A stretch of 64,000 nt of DNA from Platycnemis pennipes (Eukaryota; Arthropoda; Insecta; Odonata; Platycnemididae), in assembly GCA_933228895.1 (NCBI GenBank), contig OW121855.1, positions 49,118,698 to 49,182,697 on the forward strand, in the 5' to 3' direction. Shown in pieces: positions 46,931 to 59,614 of this stretch (positions are counted from its first letter, which is position 1; the number at the start of each line of letters is the position of its first letter). The position numbers and the translations under genes were made by a program. The notes beneath the pieces are model-generated. The model saw nothing but the letters and a program-made list of their open reading frames with translations, was not told where the DNA came from and did not search any database.

Positions 46931-49900
46931 GCTTAAAGTAGAAGTCTGCTGAACGCATACACAATTAAATTGCACATTTATTCAGTCAATAGAGTGAAAA
47001 TTCTGCTGTGTACTGGTTTCATGATTCTAAAACTTACTATACCATTGTAGTAGTTCTTCAAAACTTTTTTAAACTACAGAGAAGAGGGGTCATAATCACC
47101 AGCCCTTTCTTCATCCGCAGCTGGCTATACTTTTCCACTCATTATTTCCGGTGAAACTGAAAAAGTTCTCGCAAACGATTTGCGTTTTATTTTTGCTCTC
47201 AGAACTTCTCAATGATATATTTCGGACAATTCATGTGGACAATACAAGACAATGAAACCTTCAAATGGAAGTAGTATTTTCTTGGGAGATGCCACTGAGC
47301 GTAACACCATTTCGCCTCGACTACTTTACGCAACTGAGATGTGATGGTCATGTCCCTCTCCTCCCTCGGTCTCCAAGTAAGTGCCTCTATGAATGCTTGA
47401 TACTCGGAAGTGGCAACAATGATAAATTACAGCTGTGGCAAGACACCATTCTCACATCTTTCATTCTTCTTTGAGAAATGGTTGCTCCTATTGTGTTTGG
47501 TGAAGTAGCAAATCACAAGGATTGGCTTAATTGTTTTATTAACGCTGGAAGCAAATCTATAAAAGAGTGAATGTAACATATATATATATATATATATATC
47601 TCAGATGCAAGCTTATCGCAAATTTCTCGTGATGGGGAGGATGCCACGCCACGAAGGTGATTTTTTAGCGATGCCGAACGGAATCTTGAGCATTTAGGCA
47701 AAATAGACAGGTTTAAGGTGGTAACGACCTCAATGTCATTGATTCCTCTTAAACGACGACATGTTAAAGATAAAAATAAGCTAATAACTAAGTAAATTGA
47801 TATAATTTTTAGCATGAAGTATATTTCAGTAATTCTATGGAGAGCTCTGTAGCTGTGGTTCGTTAGCTATAGATTGTGTGGGTATAAATACTTCAGTTGA
47901 GCCAATATAAAAACATGTGGAGATCAGCCATGAAAAAACTAATAAATTCACCAAATTTCAACACTGGCCTTCCCTTGAACTAAGCTAAGAGCCAGAGCAT
48001 CTTCGTCGGAGCAACATCAATTCAAGAAGCCAGAAACTCTCACTCTTAATGACATGCATTTTAATTGGGTTATCCATGTTCCTTGGCCGGTTGAGGCCAA
48101 AATAATTTGCGTCACTTAAGCTCTCAAAGTCATGCATGGCATTTCCTTATTGCACAATTCACACAGTGCCCATAAATGATATTATTAATTAGGCTTATTT
48201 GAAGTTAGTGACACAGAACTTAATTCTGAACGAGTGATAACTTGACGGAATGTTCAAATCACTCGTAGTACATCTTGCTGTGTACTGTGTATAACATACG
48301 TTGCGTAATGTTTATGAATCATTTAATCGTGTAACATTCAAGCCCAAATAATTATAATAACTTCTATTGCTGTTATGTCGTTCATCAGATTTCCTGTAAA
48401 ATAAAAAGATTAACTAATTTTCAACTATTAGATGGGTCACAAAATGTCAATCGATTTTTTTCACATAAACTTTAAGTAGTGATGTCATAGCAGATGAGTC
48501 TTCATCATTGATAATTATATCCAAGTTTCATATTCCTTTACTGATATCCCGACGAATTGCTCTACACTTTAGGACTGAGAATTTACTACTTGGATAATTT
48601 ACTCAATAGAAATTATATTTACCGCTATCTTATCTTTTGAAATCTTTTTTATATATTTATGGCAAATAAGAATGGTAATTGCCTGCTACCGAAATAAATC
48701 GCTCTTATTTATCTTTCACTTAATATTTACGCTAGCGAAAGGAAGATCTCCCGCAGAGGCAACTATATATTTTTTTATTTCTCGGCTATTTTGAGTTGGT
48801 CACGCAAACCTCCAGGGACTCCTGCAAAGGCTTATCGGAATTCCTATCTATTAACAGATGCATAATCACGAAAGTGCAAAGGTGAAATAAGACGTATGAT
48901 TCCCATAACTTAGTGGTAATTTTATTATTTTTGTAGTTTTTCAAAGTTTTTTAACATTTTCGTTCCGCAAAAAACGATTGAATGCTTTACTTGCGATACT
49001 AAATGGAGACAAAGTTGAATCATCAATTTAAAAAATTGACTCTAGGGAGACTCTGCCTCATCTTCAAATGTGAAAAGGACGTTTTAAGTGTCATCCACCA
49101 TCATCATCGTTGTTTTGCGTTTGACAGTTGGTCATTGGGCAGTTTCTGCCGAATGTATCCTATTCCAAACCTTTTTTTTCCTGTTTCTCGACCAAAATGC
49201 TACATACAGCCTACTGAATCGAGTTTTTGATGTTCCCAGATTTCTCCCAAACCGCAGATGGGAGCGAAAGAAGCGGTGAAAGTAGTGGGTAGGTTTGGAC
49301 CGAGAAATCGCCTTGCCACGAATATTCTACTCTCCCCTCCCACCGATCGTCGCATTTTTTCTCAGCTATCGCCTCTTCATGAGAAGCCATAGAGAGAGGG
49401 CCTCATTTGCCGTCTTCACTGGTTTTGATAGCTTACTGTATCTCTCCACATAGACTTGATTCTGCCTGCTCTTCCCCTGTGGGAAATAGGTGAGCGAGGT
49501 TTTCCGTCACTGTAAGATTGATTTCGGAGTAAAAATAAAGCAAAATTCGTGATGAATGCGCGTGCAATTATTTGATATTGAAAACAATACATGCATTCGA
49601 ATGAAATGCTTTGGATTGTAGAAAGAAAATGCTTTGATTGTCCAGTAGTGTCCGGGATTTCTGGAAACCTGTTCTCAGCATGAACTTCGAAGATTCAAAT
49701 ATTGAGCTGAATAGGGTTACAAATCTCTGGTTTTCATCTTAAGGCATGAAACATTTTCACTAAAAGAAACTTGAATCGATTAGCTATGTCTTTTTTCGAA
49801 GATTGATGATTTGGTGATTAGGCATAGGAAATATTCGTAGTTTATCAACAAACCTCAAGTAAATAACTAACTATTCAATTAATTAAGACTTTAAGACTCG

Positions 49901-50604
49901 ATTGAAGACCGAAGCTTACGGTTTGTTAAATGTTAAAAAAAGCGATTGCTGTTTTATTTGCTCATTATTTTTCTCTTCCGTTTTCGCCGCAAAGGGAGGT
50001 TGCTTTAAAAAGTAAATTATATTGGCACATGTGTGTTATAATGAAATCGGTACATGTGTTGTTAGAGTAATTTTCTTGCCAACTGTAAAACCTTTCCACG
50101 CAGATGGCTCAATTGTGCTAGTGAGAATTATATTCTTACAAATGATGTATATCAGATAGGTGGTGTAATTGGACATTTAACATATTTACTTTATGGGCAC
50201 AACGTAATTTAAAAAAATAAATTTCCTGACTAATTAGACAACGTCTCCGCGCAAATGTCCTTTTACTGTAGATATGGTTAAGTATCCACTTAAAGTCTAA
50301 GATAGAAGTTTGTAAACATATATTTACTCCTTGATGAGCCTACATTCACCTATGATTCTTTATGCATCTCCAGTTATTTAAGAAATTGAGAATGCCCACT
50401 AGCGCACGAATAATTATAGGTACATATTGCTGATTGTAGATTAATGCTAATTGGTGACAATATACAAATAGCATTTTCATGTAATAGGAATGATGGGATA
50501 GGCTCATGAATCGAAAATTGGGATAAACAATGGCTAAAAATTTCTCTCTAATCATCACTAAAATGTTGAAATCCTTTTTTAGGCTTCCACGGGTCGATTG
50601 AAGT
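46931..50604. other. Intergenic stretch, no gene recognised
   Basis: Contains a (TA)n microsatellite at 47577-47599; otherwise AT-rich and without coding support. Confidence 0.5.
47577..47599. repeat. (TA)n microsatellite
   Basis: Eleven or twelve uninterrupted TA units. Confidence 0.95.
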
Positions 50605-50802
50605 GAAGACGCAGGTCTTCCGGGTATTATCCTCGTTGGACCATGTTTCCTTGGACAATAGTTTCACCAGAATTGTAATCGGCTTGAAGTGACCTCACTG
50701 ACCTGAAGAAGCCGACTGCAACGCCGGCGAAACTGTTGTTCAAAACTGTTGTTGTGGAAACATGGACCAACGCGGGGTAATACCCGGAACACCTACATCT
50801 TC
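50605..50802. repeat. Foldback element with hammerhead-like core
   Basis: Imperfect inverted arms of about 46 bp (50605-50650 and 50756-50802) share GTTCCGGGTATTA-like and CCATGTTTCC segments. Inside the right half, CTGAAGA (50703-50709), a GCCG/CGGC stem and GAAAC (50729-50733) follow hammerhead order (CUGANGA, stem II, GAAA). Confidence 0.6.
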
Positions 50803-52849
50803 ATGACTAAAATATTGTTTTATTTTGAAGCCCCTACTTTGCTCCATGGTGTTTTATATCAAATGCTGGATTTATTTCACACGATAAACTCTTCTGTGGT
50901 TTTACCACTCGCTCTTTCCTTCCATGGGCCCCGCACTCATTACTCTACGGTGCGCAATTTCCAGCGATCGCCTGAAAGATTATTAGGGAAATTCGAAACA
51001 ATTGCTATTGATTCAGGATTCATTTGAAGCATGTGATTTCTGATTTACATATCACCGTAACCTGGCCGTAGTATACTAATCATCCCGATAAATCGTCGTA
51101 TGACTAATTTTTTCTGCGCTGTTTTCTCGGAAAAGAACTGAACGCGTCGCGCGAGCCCCTGCGCCACTTAGAGGCTTTCTTATCTTTTTCCCTTGGGCAC
51201 CCTTTTCTACGGTTTTCTCCTTCCTGTATGCAATGGTGCGTCGTACGGATTGGACCCTACTACACATAATCGGATTATTGGAACTCTTCTCCGTAATCTG
51301 ACGAGACAGAATTCCGGGAATACCTTAACCAGAATGAAAAAATAAAAAAATAGTGCTGGGAGCAGCTGTTTTCTTGAAACTGACTACGTGATCACGTGGA
51401 TGAAAGTGTGATTAATACTTCTCGGAACGTGAATCATTCTCAAATAAATTATTCATCACTCCAATGCTGCCCTTGTTTTTGGTTCAGAGGATTAAAATTT
51501 ATCTCTTATACCATACCAACAAAATGGCACGGGCAGACTAGGTCATGCAAATACGTATGCCCAAAGAAATGCACGCGCATGGGAGTAACGTGCGGAACAT
51601 GGAATCGTTTTTGACTGAAGCTGCGGAAGAGTAGAAGGTGACGTAAGCACACGATTTGGATTGAGATGAGCGCTTTCAACTATTTTCTAGAAGATTGTTG
51701 TTGTCTAGCTTACGTGTCTATTTTTTGTGCGTTGCGATGCGAACTAACTTTGCAGTGCATTTTCTCAGTGCCATAAAGGAGTGCATTGAGAAAGTTTTTT
51801 GGAGGCAAGTTATTTCGCAAGAGAAAAGATCTTGGGGATTATAATACTACATATAAGTTTTCTTTGTTTGAAGAAAGATTTAGTCTAAATAGTCCCTTCT
51901 TCCCCAGTCTACATTTTAAATATATTCTTGCCCCCTTCATACCAGTATGAGTGACAGAATAAAACCCCATGACCAGGGGACAAAATATCTATTCGAAGTT
52001 TTCACCCTTGGGAACACTTATATCAGTTAACTGGCCGCAGGGTAGGTACTCATATTTTATCGTATTTCTTCTATTCTTGCTTAGCGCTCACTGTGGCTGT
52101 CGTGGATTGTTTCATTCCCTCCTCTTATTCCTTGTGTCAGCTCTAATGTAGTCTCGAAATGAAATTGCTCCGTTGTTTTTCTTTTGTTAGCATGTAGTAC
52201 CTACTCTATACCTGGTGATGGCAGCTGTTGTATTTTTACAGTGTTAGAAAATGGTTTGAATGAAGTAATGGGGAAGAGTAAGGATTGTGCTTTGTTAGTT
52301 TGTTCAAATGAGAACTTACATAACAGTAGTTAATTATCAAATTATCATGTGACTGTACGATAGAAGGGAGTTTTGAGGTGTAATAAGCATTGAGAAATGT
52401 CATGGGATTAATTCTTTAGGGGGAATTGTCATAGGGTCAAAATAGAGTCAGCAAATATCATTGGTGGTTTCAGGTCTCACTTTGTGTGATCGATTCATGA
52501 TTTAAATGAAAACTTTTACTTTGTGATTCCAGAGATTTATTATTTAAAACGACCCGGGTTTCAAAATAAAACATCTGTGGAATTACAAATTAAAATTTTT
52601 CTATTTTAATTAAGAGTTTATCGTGTGGAAATGGTAAAAAAGGTAAAAGGAGCGAAGTCAGTTCGGAAAAAAATTATGAAACAGACTTAGTAGGTCAACT
52701 GCAAATATGCTTTTTTTATTTACGTTCTGGGAAAATGGGACAGCTCGATAGACGCTTGAGTCTAGACACATTTAAGACCGTCATCACTGGCTTGCGTGCA
52801 TCTATCCCGTACAAATATTGCAGTTGTCGGGGGTAACGCTCTCCCTTGC
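50803..52849. other. Intergenic stretch, nothing recognised
   Basis: No coding or repeat structure supported. Confidence 0.5.
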
Positions 52850-53460
52850 CGGCTGCGACCCCTTCGTCGGAGGGGTTGGATTGAGGTTGGGGAGGAGGAT
52901 CAGAAAATGGGTTGGGGTTTCGGGCAATTTGCAGCTTTATTCCTGCTCAGATGTGAGGTATGAGAGGAGGGGGTAGGAGAAAGGGGTGAGGGAGAGGTTA
53001 AGTAATAGGGCCGCGTGGGAATTGAGAGTTGTCCTCGATTCGCTTTATGTCCCTTCTCCCACATCCCCCCCACTCTCTCTCTTTCTCTCTCCCCAATTGA
53101 CTGGAAATGTGGGAAGTGTGTGTGAGTGAGAGAAGGAGTGGGATGTGGTGCAGGGGATAGAGCGCGAGAGGGGGAAGGAGAAGTGGGAGGAATGCCTGGC
53201 ATTCGCCCACGAAAATTCCCGGGGCGGCCAGCTCGCGGGGGCGTTCCTGGAACAATGACTCACTCGCACAATGCGATCTATTCCCCCCCTCGTGCTCGGC
53301 TCGAGTGATTGAGCTCGTAAGGCGCTCTCGCTGTTTACAAAAAGGGTTTCTCCTCGTCCCTGCCTCCCCTTAAATCCACGCCGACCTCTTTCCCATTCCG
53401 CTCCGCTCCCCTTTCACCTCCGCGGGGAAATTAAGGGTGAATCCCAGGCTTCCTTTTAGG
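52850..53460. other. GC-rich island with strand-skewed simple sequence
   Basis: GAGA/CTCTCT tracts (53070-53095, 53121-53185) and CpG-rich sequence around 53200-53310. Overlapping low-complexity frames occur on both strands. A promoter role is possible but unproved. Confidence 0.35.
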
Positions 53461-54944
53461 AACTGTGAGTGCACTCGGATCGAATGTGGAACCGGGGCAT
53501 CTGCGGAGGCTGAAGGAAGATTGTTGGGCAAATGGGTATTTTCAAATTGATGATTCAGCTGGTAGAAACTTCGAAGAGCCTAGAATAATCGTAACTCAAT
53601 AAGGGAGTCAGCAGTCGAATAAGGATGAAGCGTGAAGGACATAAACCGATATCAGCATGATATTGTGGCAGAGATCAATCATTTTTATAATAAAATAACT
53701 TGAGAATGCCTACTTTTGTTTATTACTTAAGTCAAAACGCGTTTAAAATCTCATGCGTCCTTTTCTAGCGATTTAATAATGATAAATGAGCGCTGACGCA
53801 GATCGCGATTTAATAAATTAACTACATGGACAGTACCAAGTTATTTTATTATGACGCGAAGGAAATTATGCGGGTTCACGATTAAGGATCTTCATAATGC
53901 GCGCATCGCATGACTGTATTTTTTTAAATTAGGCCTAGGATAGGGAAAACGTCATCGCTGTTCTTAAAATGCTATCAGGTGCTCCGAATCGCTAGTATCA
54001 ATTTATAAGTCGCAAGAATAGTGATGAATAAGACGGCACGTCAAGAGAGATAAGTACATACCTATCGTGGATAATGATAATGGATATTTTGTTGATCCCA
54101 GTCACGTCAGTTATGACACCAAATGAAAATACAGAAAGTAACGGTCTAATTTGGGGAAGTTAAGCAGGACCGTCTCTTCCCCCTTCCTCTGATTTGAAGA
54201 GTTTTGTGTATATATTCTAGAAAGCCAGTACTTACTCTTCTGACTAACTGACTTATTTCAGGATTGAGTTATTTATATGTAAATATACCTCTGGCATTTT
54301 CCCATGACGAATTAGAAGTTTTTCGATCCAAAGAGTGTAATGGTGCGGGCCCATTTCCCCGAGACTATTACTAGCATAATAAGAGATTTTTAATTCACTG
54401 TGTTCGTGGATACATCAATTGGTTTGTTATATTCTCAGCGAGTTTACAAATAGCCATTAAAATCCAAACGAAAAAAAAATCAGTTCATAATACAGTTTTA
54501 ATTCTCAATTAATTTGTAATCCAGCGTACATTATTGTATTTTCAAATGCGTGGAGGATATTTGAACAGAGATGCGAGCAACTTACCATAGGTACAGAATC
54601 AAATCCGGGAGAGTCCAGCTGAACTCAAGCTAAGTGATTTTTGGGGTTCCAACGTATTCTAGGATACCTAGGATTTTCTAGCTATGTGGCTAGCTATGTT
54701 AGCTATGTGGCAGAGTGAAAAGACCCTGGCCCCCAGGTGTCAATGTCACGTGCCATTGGGCTTGGTGACCTTACTCGGTGGGCTCTACCCTCAGCAACCA
54801 GATTAATCTTCGAATTGAATAATGTGGTATATACTAGCTTGTGAGAGTTTGGTAAAAATCATACGGAATGGAGTGTTATCATGTTATTTGGTGATAAATG
54901 TCACCGAAAATAAAAGATTGACACAGCGAGATCTGTGTCAATCG
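53461..54944. other. Intergenic stretch, nothing recognised
   Basis: AT-rich. A small direct-repeat cluster of TAGCTATGTGG-type units is at 54676-54712. Confidence 0.5.
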
Positions 54945-55345
54945 TAATTAGGGTCTCATTATCATTAGTGAACAATCCTTATATTGATTTGAAGCAGGTC
55001 TTTGCTCATTTCTCTTATCAGAAAACCTCACATTTGAGTATTTCTTCTCTGTCACATCCTTCACTAATTTTTCTGTGCATCTCATACGAGGCATTCCTTT
55101 GCCATTCTTCTCATTCAATTGTCCCTCGACGACTGTCTTCATCAGACCATCATACCATAAGACATGGCCGATTAAGTTGTACCGTCATCTTCTTAAAATT
55201 TTCAGAATGCTTATCATCTCTTCCATTCTCTTAGTACTTTTTTGTTAGTAACTTGGTCCATACATTTGTTTTTCATCATTATTCTGCTGCGCCTTGTTTA
55301 AATACTTCTAGCCTGACTTCTATGCTACTGTCATCGACCAAATTA
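54945..55345 (-). pseudogene. RTE-like LINE 3' end
   Basis: Minus-strand translation includes RYNLIGHVLWYDGLMKTVVE, then GQLNEKNGKGMPRMRCTEKL and VKDVTEKKYSNVRF, then RPASNQYKDC at the 3' end. This is the best-preserved example of the C-terminal segment in the window; upstream it has stops and frameshifts. Confidence 0.8.
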
Positions 55346-57380
55346 GGATTTATTTATGGTATTTATTTATTATTTCACCATGAGACACGAAATATATCAT
55401 TTTTGCACACGATTACATTTGTTTCAAGGAAATTATGAACAAAGGAGCAGAACGAATGGTAACTACGCTTTGGGGTTCATTGGCCCCCATGTGCCCCTAC
55501 TCTGCTTATGTCACTGTAGAAGGTGAAGAGTATAAATCATTAATACATTGGTATTGCACTCCTTCCACCCCATAGGCTATCTCGCTCCCAAGCGAAAAAT
55601 TTGTATGATGCGCATGAGAATTGCTCTCTTCTAGTGTAATGAGAACAGAGTCGTTTTACCTAAGATGCTGATTTGTGGAATCATGGAGTTAGCAGGGGAG
55701 AGAGAATAAGCAAAGGAAATGGTGAGAAATGTCGTGGGAAAATATAGGATGCTGGTGAGGGAAATAAGAAGGGGATGGCAAAGCGTGAGGAAGACATGTT
55801 GAAAGGCATTGGGGTAGGCCTGAAGGCTCAAGGCCTCTTTGAAGACAAGGATAGGAGGAAGAAATTTGGGAAAGAGGGGAGAAGAAACACAGGGTTCTGA
55901 ACGGCGCTGCGTGGTGGAAGGTAGAAGATGTCAAAAGTTTCAAGGGGAGAGTGAATGGGGCATTTATCGTTGTTTTGTGAAATGAAAGTTTCCAGACTGC
56001 CCGTCGCGGAGGGAGAAAGGTAGGTAGAGAAGGCGCAGAATTACTTTTCTTTTTTTAATTATTAGGTATTCTACCATTGATGGTATATACCTTCAATGGA
56101 AGAAAAAATGTGAAGTTTAAGGGCAAGTAGCCAAATTCATTTGGAAAAATTTCTTCCGAAAAAAAAACTTATCTCGGTTCGCTTACTCTGAGAGACGGTG
56201 CCCTTCATGGTCCTCGTCAGTCATGAGCCAGTTTCAAACTAATTTTGGGGGAACGTGTACATGATTACCTATATAGTTTCAGTGATTTTTTTGCTCATTG
56301 ATAATGTGATTGTCACATACGATTTCTGAAAAAATATGCCAAAAAGATTTTTCAAATGCATCTAAAAAAAATGGGTAGTTTCCTATTATTTTTTTATTTT
56401 CTTGATCAAAAGTTTATAAACTCTGCAGTACGTGTTTCAAGCCGTCAGATTTTAAAATTACGAGAAGTGTTTTTACTAATTAATTAATAAGTGAAAATTC
56501 ACGGCGTGAAAACGCGGCGGCAAACTATTGCATGCCTGTAAATTATACGTGTGAGGCCAAAGGTATTTCCTCTCCCTGCCGCTAGGTAGATCTGCGGACA
56601 CTTCCAAGCTAGAGGCCCTCTATTAACATAATGTTTGTAACCAATAACCATTGCTAATAGAGGGCCTCTATTCCAAGCTAGAGTCCTTTTCGAGCAAACC
56701 GTGCGCGCCGTGCACTCAGTGAAAGCATATTAACATGTATCTGAGGTATGTACATGTATTCAGGTCATTTCTTATGATTTAGTTTTATTTATTTAATTTA
56801 AATCATATGTTCAGTTCATTCATTTAAAACATTTAGCATTCATTTCACAGTAAACTCCCGATTTTCCGTGGTAATGACTGGTAAAGGGTGCACGGATAAT
56901 CGGGAAACAGGGATCATCAACCGCTGCTTGTTTCTTTCCGGATTCATTTCTCTAGGTTGCCAAGATAAATAAATTCCTTTATAAAATAACACAATCTGCC
57001 AATGAAAAGATCCTTGCTGTACATAATAGCAGTTTGTGGGAAAAAATAATCCATTAGAGCTACAATTTGAACCACTGATACACATGCTACCTTGCTGTGG
57101 ACGTTACCCCATTAATATGAGTAGAGTATAGATGTGCAACTTTGTGTGACAGGTTAATGTTTGATCATGCAATATTCTGTGTGTATATTGTAAAGACCTA
57201 ATGCAAGAGTTGCTATGCAATGTGAGAATGAGAATGCTAAGAGAAATGACGTATTCATTTAGTCATTGAATTGTGACCGCATTCAGTTTTGACATTATGG
57301 TCATAGGTGGATTTGGATGTAAGTCAGAAATTCATATTTTTTGGTAGATTTTGTTGGAATACTTTCTACACCATGGGATT
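55346..57380. other. Intergenic stretch, no gene recognised
   Basis: A purine-rich stretch (55640-56030) has low-complexity frames only. A small insertion-like hairpin lies at 56602-56683. Confidence 0.5.
56602..56683. repeat. Hairpin insertion flanked by 13-bp direct repeats
   Basis: TTCCAAGCTAGAG occurs at 56602-56614 and 56671-56683. Between and overlapping them are perfect 15-bp inverted arms AGAGGCCCTCTATTA / TAATAGAGGGCCTCT. Confidence 0.8.
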
Positions 57381-57384
57381 GGAA

Positions 57385-57605
57385 AGAGCCAACCAGGAGC
57401 GACCTTGCGGAGCAATTCCCGTGTTACCTGATAAGAGCCAATCAGGAGTGACCTGAGCCAAGGCAAAGAGTATATATACCGGCATTTTTCTTGGACCTGA
57501 CACTCAACGCCCTGATGACGATGGCAGTGTTAGCCGTCGAAACGTCGGCCTTAGCCGTTTCCCTGACCCGGTGGAGAACCCGTGAAGTTCACCAGTATAT
57601 GCATG
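57385..57605 (+). repeat. Promoter-bearing repeat with hammerhead-like core (Penelope-like candidate)
   Basis: Two 20-bp direct repeats (GAGCCAA(C/T)CAGGAG(C/T)GACCT, 57388-57407 and 57434-57453) contain CCAAT boxes. A TATA box (57471-57478) follows. About 35 bp later come CTGATGA (57512-57518), a GATGGC/GCCGTC stem with a 7-nt loop, and GAAAC (57539-57543). Hammerhead ribozymes are known in the terminal repeats of Penelope-like elements; assignment to that class is inference, and no RT frame is attached. Confidence 0.45.
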
Positions 57606-57889
57606 TTACGTCAGCAACAAGGCTGCGCAGTCCCGCCATTACCAGCTTTTTCAAATGAAATTAAATTGACGTTCAATTTTATAGCAAACCAGGATTTCTC
57701 AATCCAAATTATTTTCGTAGGTTGAATAAACTTATGGTGGGGCACGAATCGCAATTAATGAATTCTGTTTTCTATGGTGAACGAAATTACCCTATTCAAT
57801 TAACTAATCACTTGCTTTCCCTAGATTGCAATAATCAGCTGTAAAATCATGTTGGGATGGCTAAAAAAGTTGCGATCAATTTGGTGAGG

Positions 57890-58000
57890 GTTGAGCTCAA
57901 GAAGTCGAACGGTGCGAAAAAGATATGGGTCCCTACCGAGTTTGAACCCGGTACCCGATAGGTAGTTCAACCCTCATCGCTCTTTCTACTTGTACTCGCC
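57890..58000 (-). repeat. tRNA-like SINE piece
   Basis: A B-box-like GGGTTCAAACTC (57938-57949, minus strand) lies downstream of an A-box-like GAGCGATGAGGG. The arms do not form an acceptor stem. Confidence 0.4.
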
Positions 58001-58014
58001 TCTTCCGTGGTTAT

Positions 58015-58240
58015 CACATCAAGTCTGTCTGGCTCTCAAGGGCGCTTCCGACCGAGGAAAAAGTTACAATTAGACGGGAATGGAAGTGTAAGGAGGAAAG
58101 GTGGAGAGGAACTCGGCGTCTGCATTAGCCTGCTCTTAACGAGAGGTACCAACGGAAACACGTACCTTAACGGCCCATCCGACGGATTACTATGGAGACG
58201 GAAGGACGTATTGCATACTAATTAATATTTAAATAAGAAG
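58015..58240 (-). mobile_element. SINE family A body, minus strand
   Basis: The reverse complement shows CTCTCGTTAAGAGCAGGC, CGCCGAGTTCCTCTCCACC, matching the body of the family A SINEs. No tRNA head is attached. Confidence 0.6.
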
Positions 58241-58324
58241 TGCCCTCCAGGGCACCAAGAGGTCCAGAGCTCTGGGCCTCTTAGCTCCTTTTGTTAAGTG
58301 TAGGGGCAGTTTTACCAATTGTGA

Positions 58325-58450
58325 ATGCCTTTCATAGGCGGGATTCGAACCCGGGCTCCCTGCATGACCGGCGATCCAACAACATCGTCAACCTGACGCT
58401 CAGATCTCGCCAGTTGCGTTGGTGAGACCATCAAAGTTTTACTGTTCTCA
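58325..58450 (-). repeat. tRNA-like SINE piece
   Basis: A perfect B box GGTTCGAATCC (58341-58351, minus strand) and an A-box-like TGGCGAGATCTG upstream. The spacing is longer than in a tRNA and no cloverleaf forms. Confidence 0.5.
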
Positions 58451-59614
58451 TTAGTTAAGATTGTTCCGATAGTTTGAGTGATATGAGTGGGCGATGCGCA
58501 TGGAGGTTCCCGGAAAGCAGCGCGATTGCTCAAAAACGGCAGATGGAGAGCTAAGACCTAAGCAAGGCAATAAATGGCACAGGGGAAGAGTACCTAGGTA
58601 CAGAATGCAGCATTGCTTCCGTTTTGGGAGGAGTTTTATATTTCTCTTTAATTCCTCACGCGGTTAACGCTATAGAGATTATACAGAAGCCTTGCAATTC
58701 ATTCAGCACGGTATCTTCACAATGCTTTTAAGAAAGGATCGAAAAATCTCAAAGCAGCAATCAAGTTTACACACAATCATTTTTCGAGAATGTTGTCGAA
58801 ACAAAAACGACGCTAAATGGGAGCAAGCGCTTCGAGTACCCGCTGGCTTGGAATCAAACCGCAGAAGTTGGTATGAAGTCTTCAATTTTTGCTTGGTATT
58901 TTCTCTCGTTTCTCTCCATTCTGCTCTCCCATATTATTCTTAAAATCATTAATTTGGGTTCATTTGCTGTAAGGCCAGTCATATTACTACTTCGATATCA
59001 CCATGCGATCTTGATTGAACCAAGACAGGGCACAAACAAAAATTGCTTTTTACTTGGCGATCATGATACCTAAGGGTTTAATGCTAACTTAGGCTATTAT
59101 TATTATTAAATCTTCGGTTACTCCTGAAGGATGTGCTAACACTCAGGGTGGTGTGGGTGACCTCTGAGGAAATCCTTATGATGCTGATCAGCATTAATAC
59201 ACGAGTTTTAATTATGATAACCCAATTCCTTTTATGTCACTGGAAAACAACGCCATTTTTAAGAGAGTTTACGCGTTTAGTAACGCTATTACTTTAGGAG
59301 CTATGTGGATTGGGTTAGTTTTGTGGTTAGAGAGCTTCAGATCCCATTAGTCTACTTGTTGGAATTTTGGATGCGGTAGATTTTTTAAACCAGCCTCTTA
59401 TCTAGCTTCTAGCTTATCTAGCTTGAAATCTAGCTTCAAGAGCTCCTCAAGTTCAGTACTTCAAGTTAGTTGTTGAAAGTAAAGCACAGGTTATAAATTC
59501 TGAGAAAATTTAGATTTAAGACATCTCGAAGAGGTAATACTTTCAAATTAGGAGCGGATTAAACTCAAATTCTTTTTGATAAACGTGTGTAAAAATACAT
59601 AGGTATTTAGGGGG
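58451..59614. other. Intergenic stretch, nothing recognised
   Basis: No supported coding. A TCTAGCTT micro-repeat cluster is present at 59399-59437. Confidence 0.5.
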
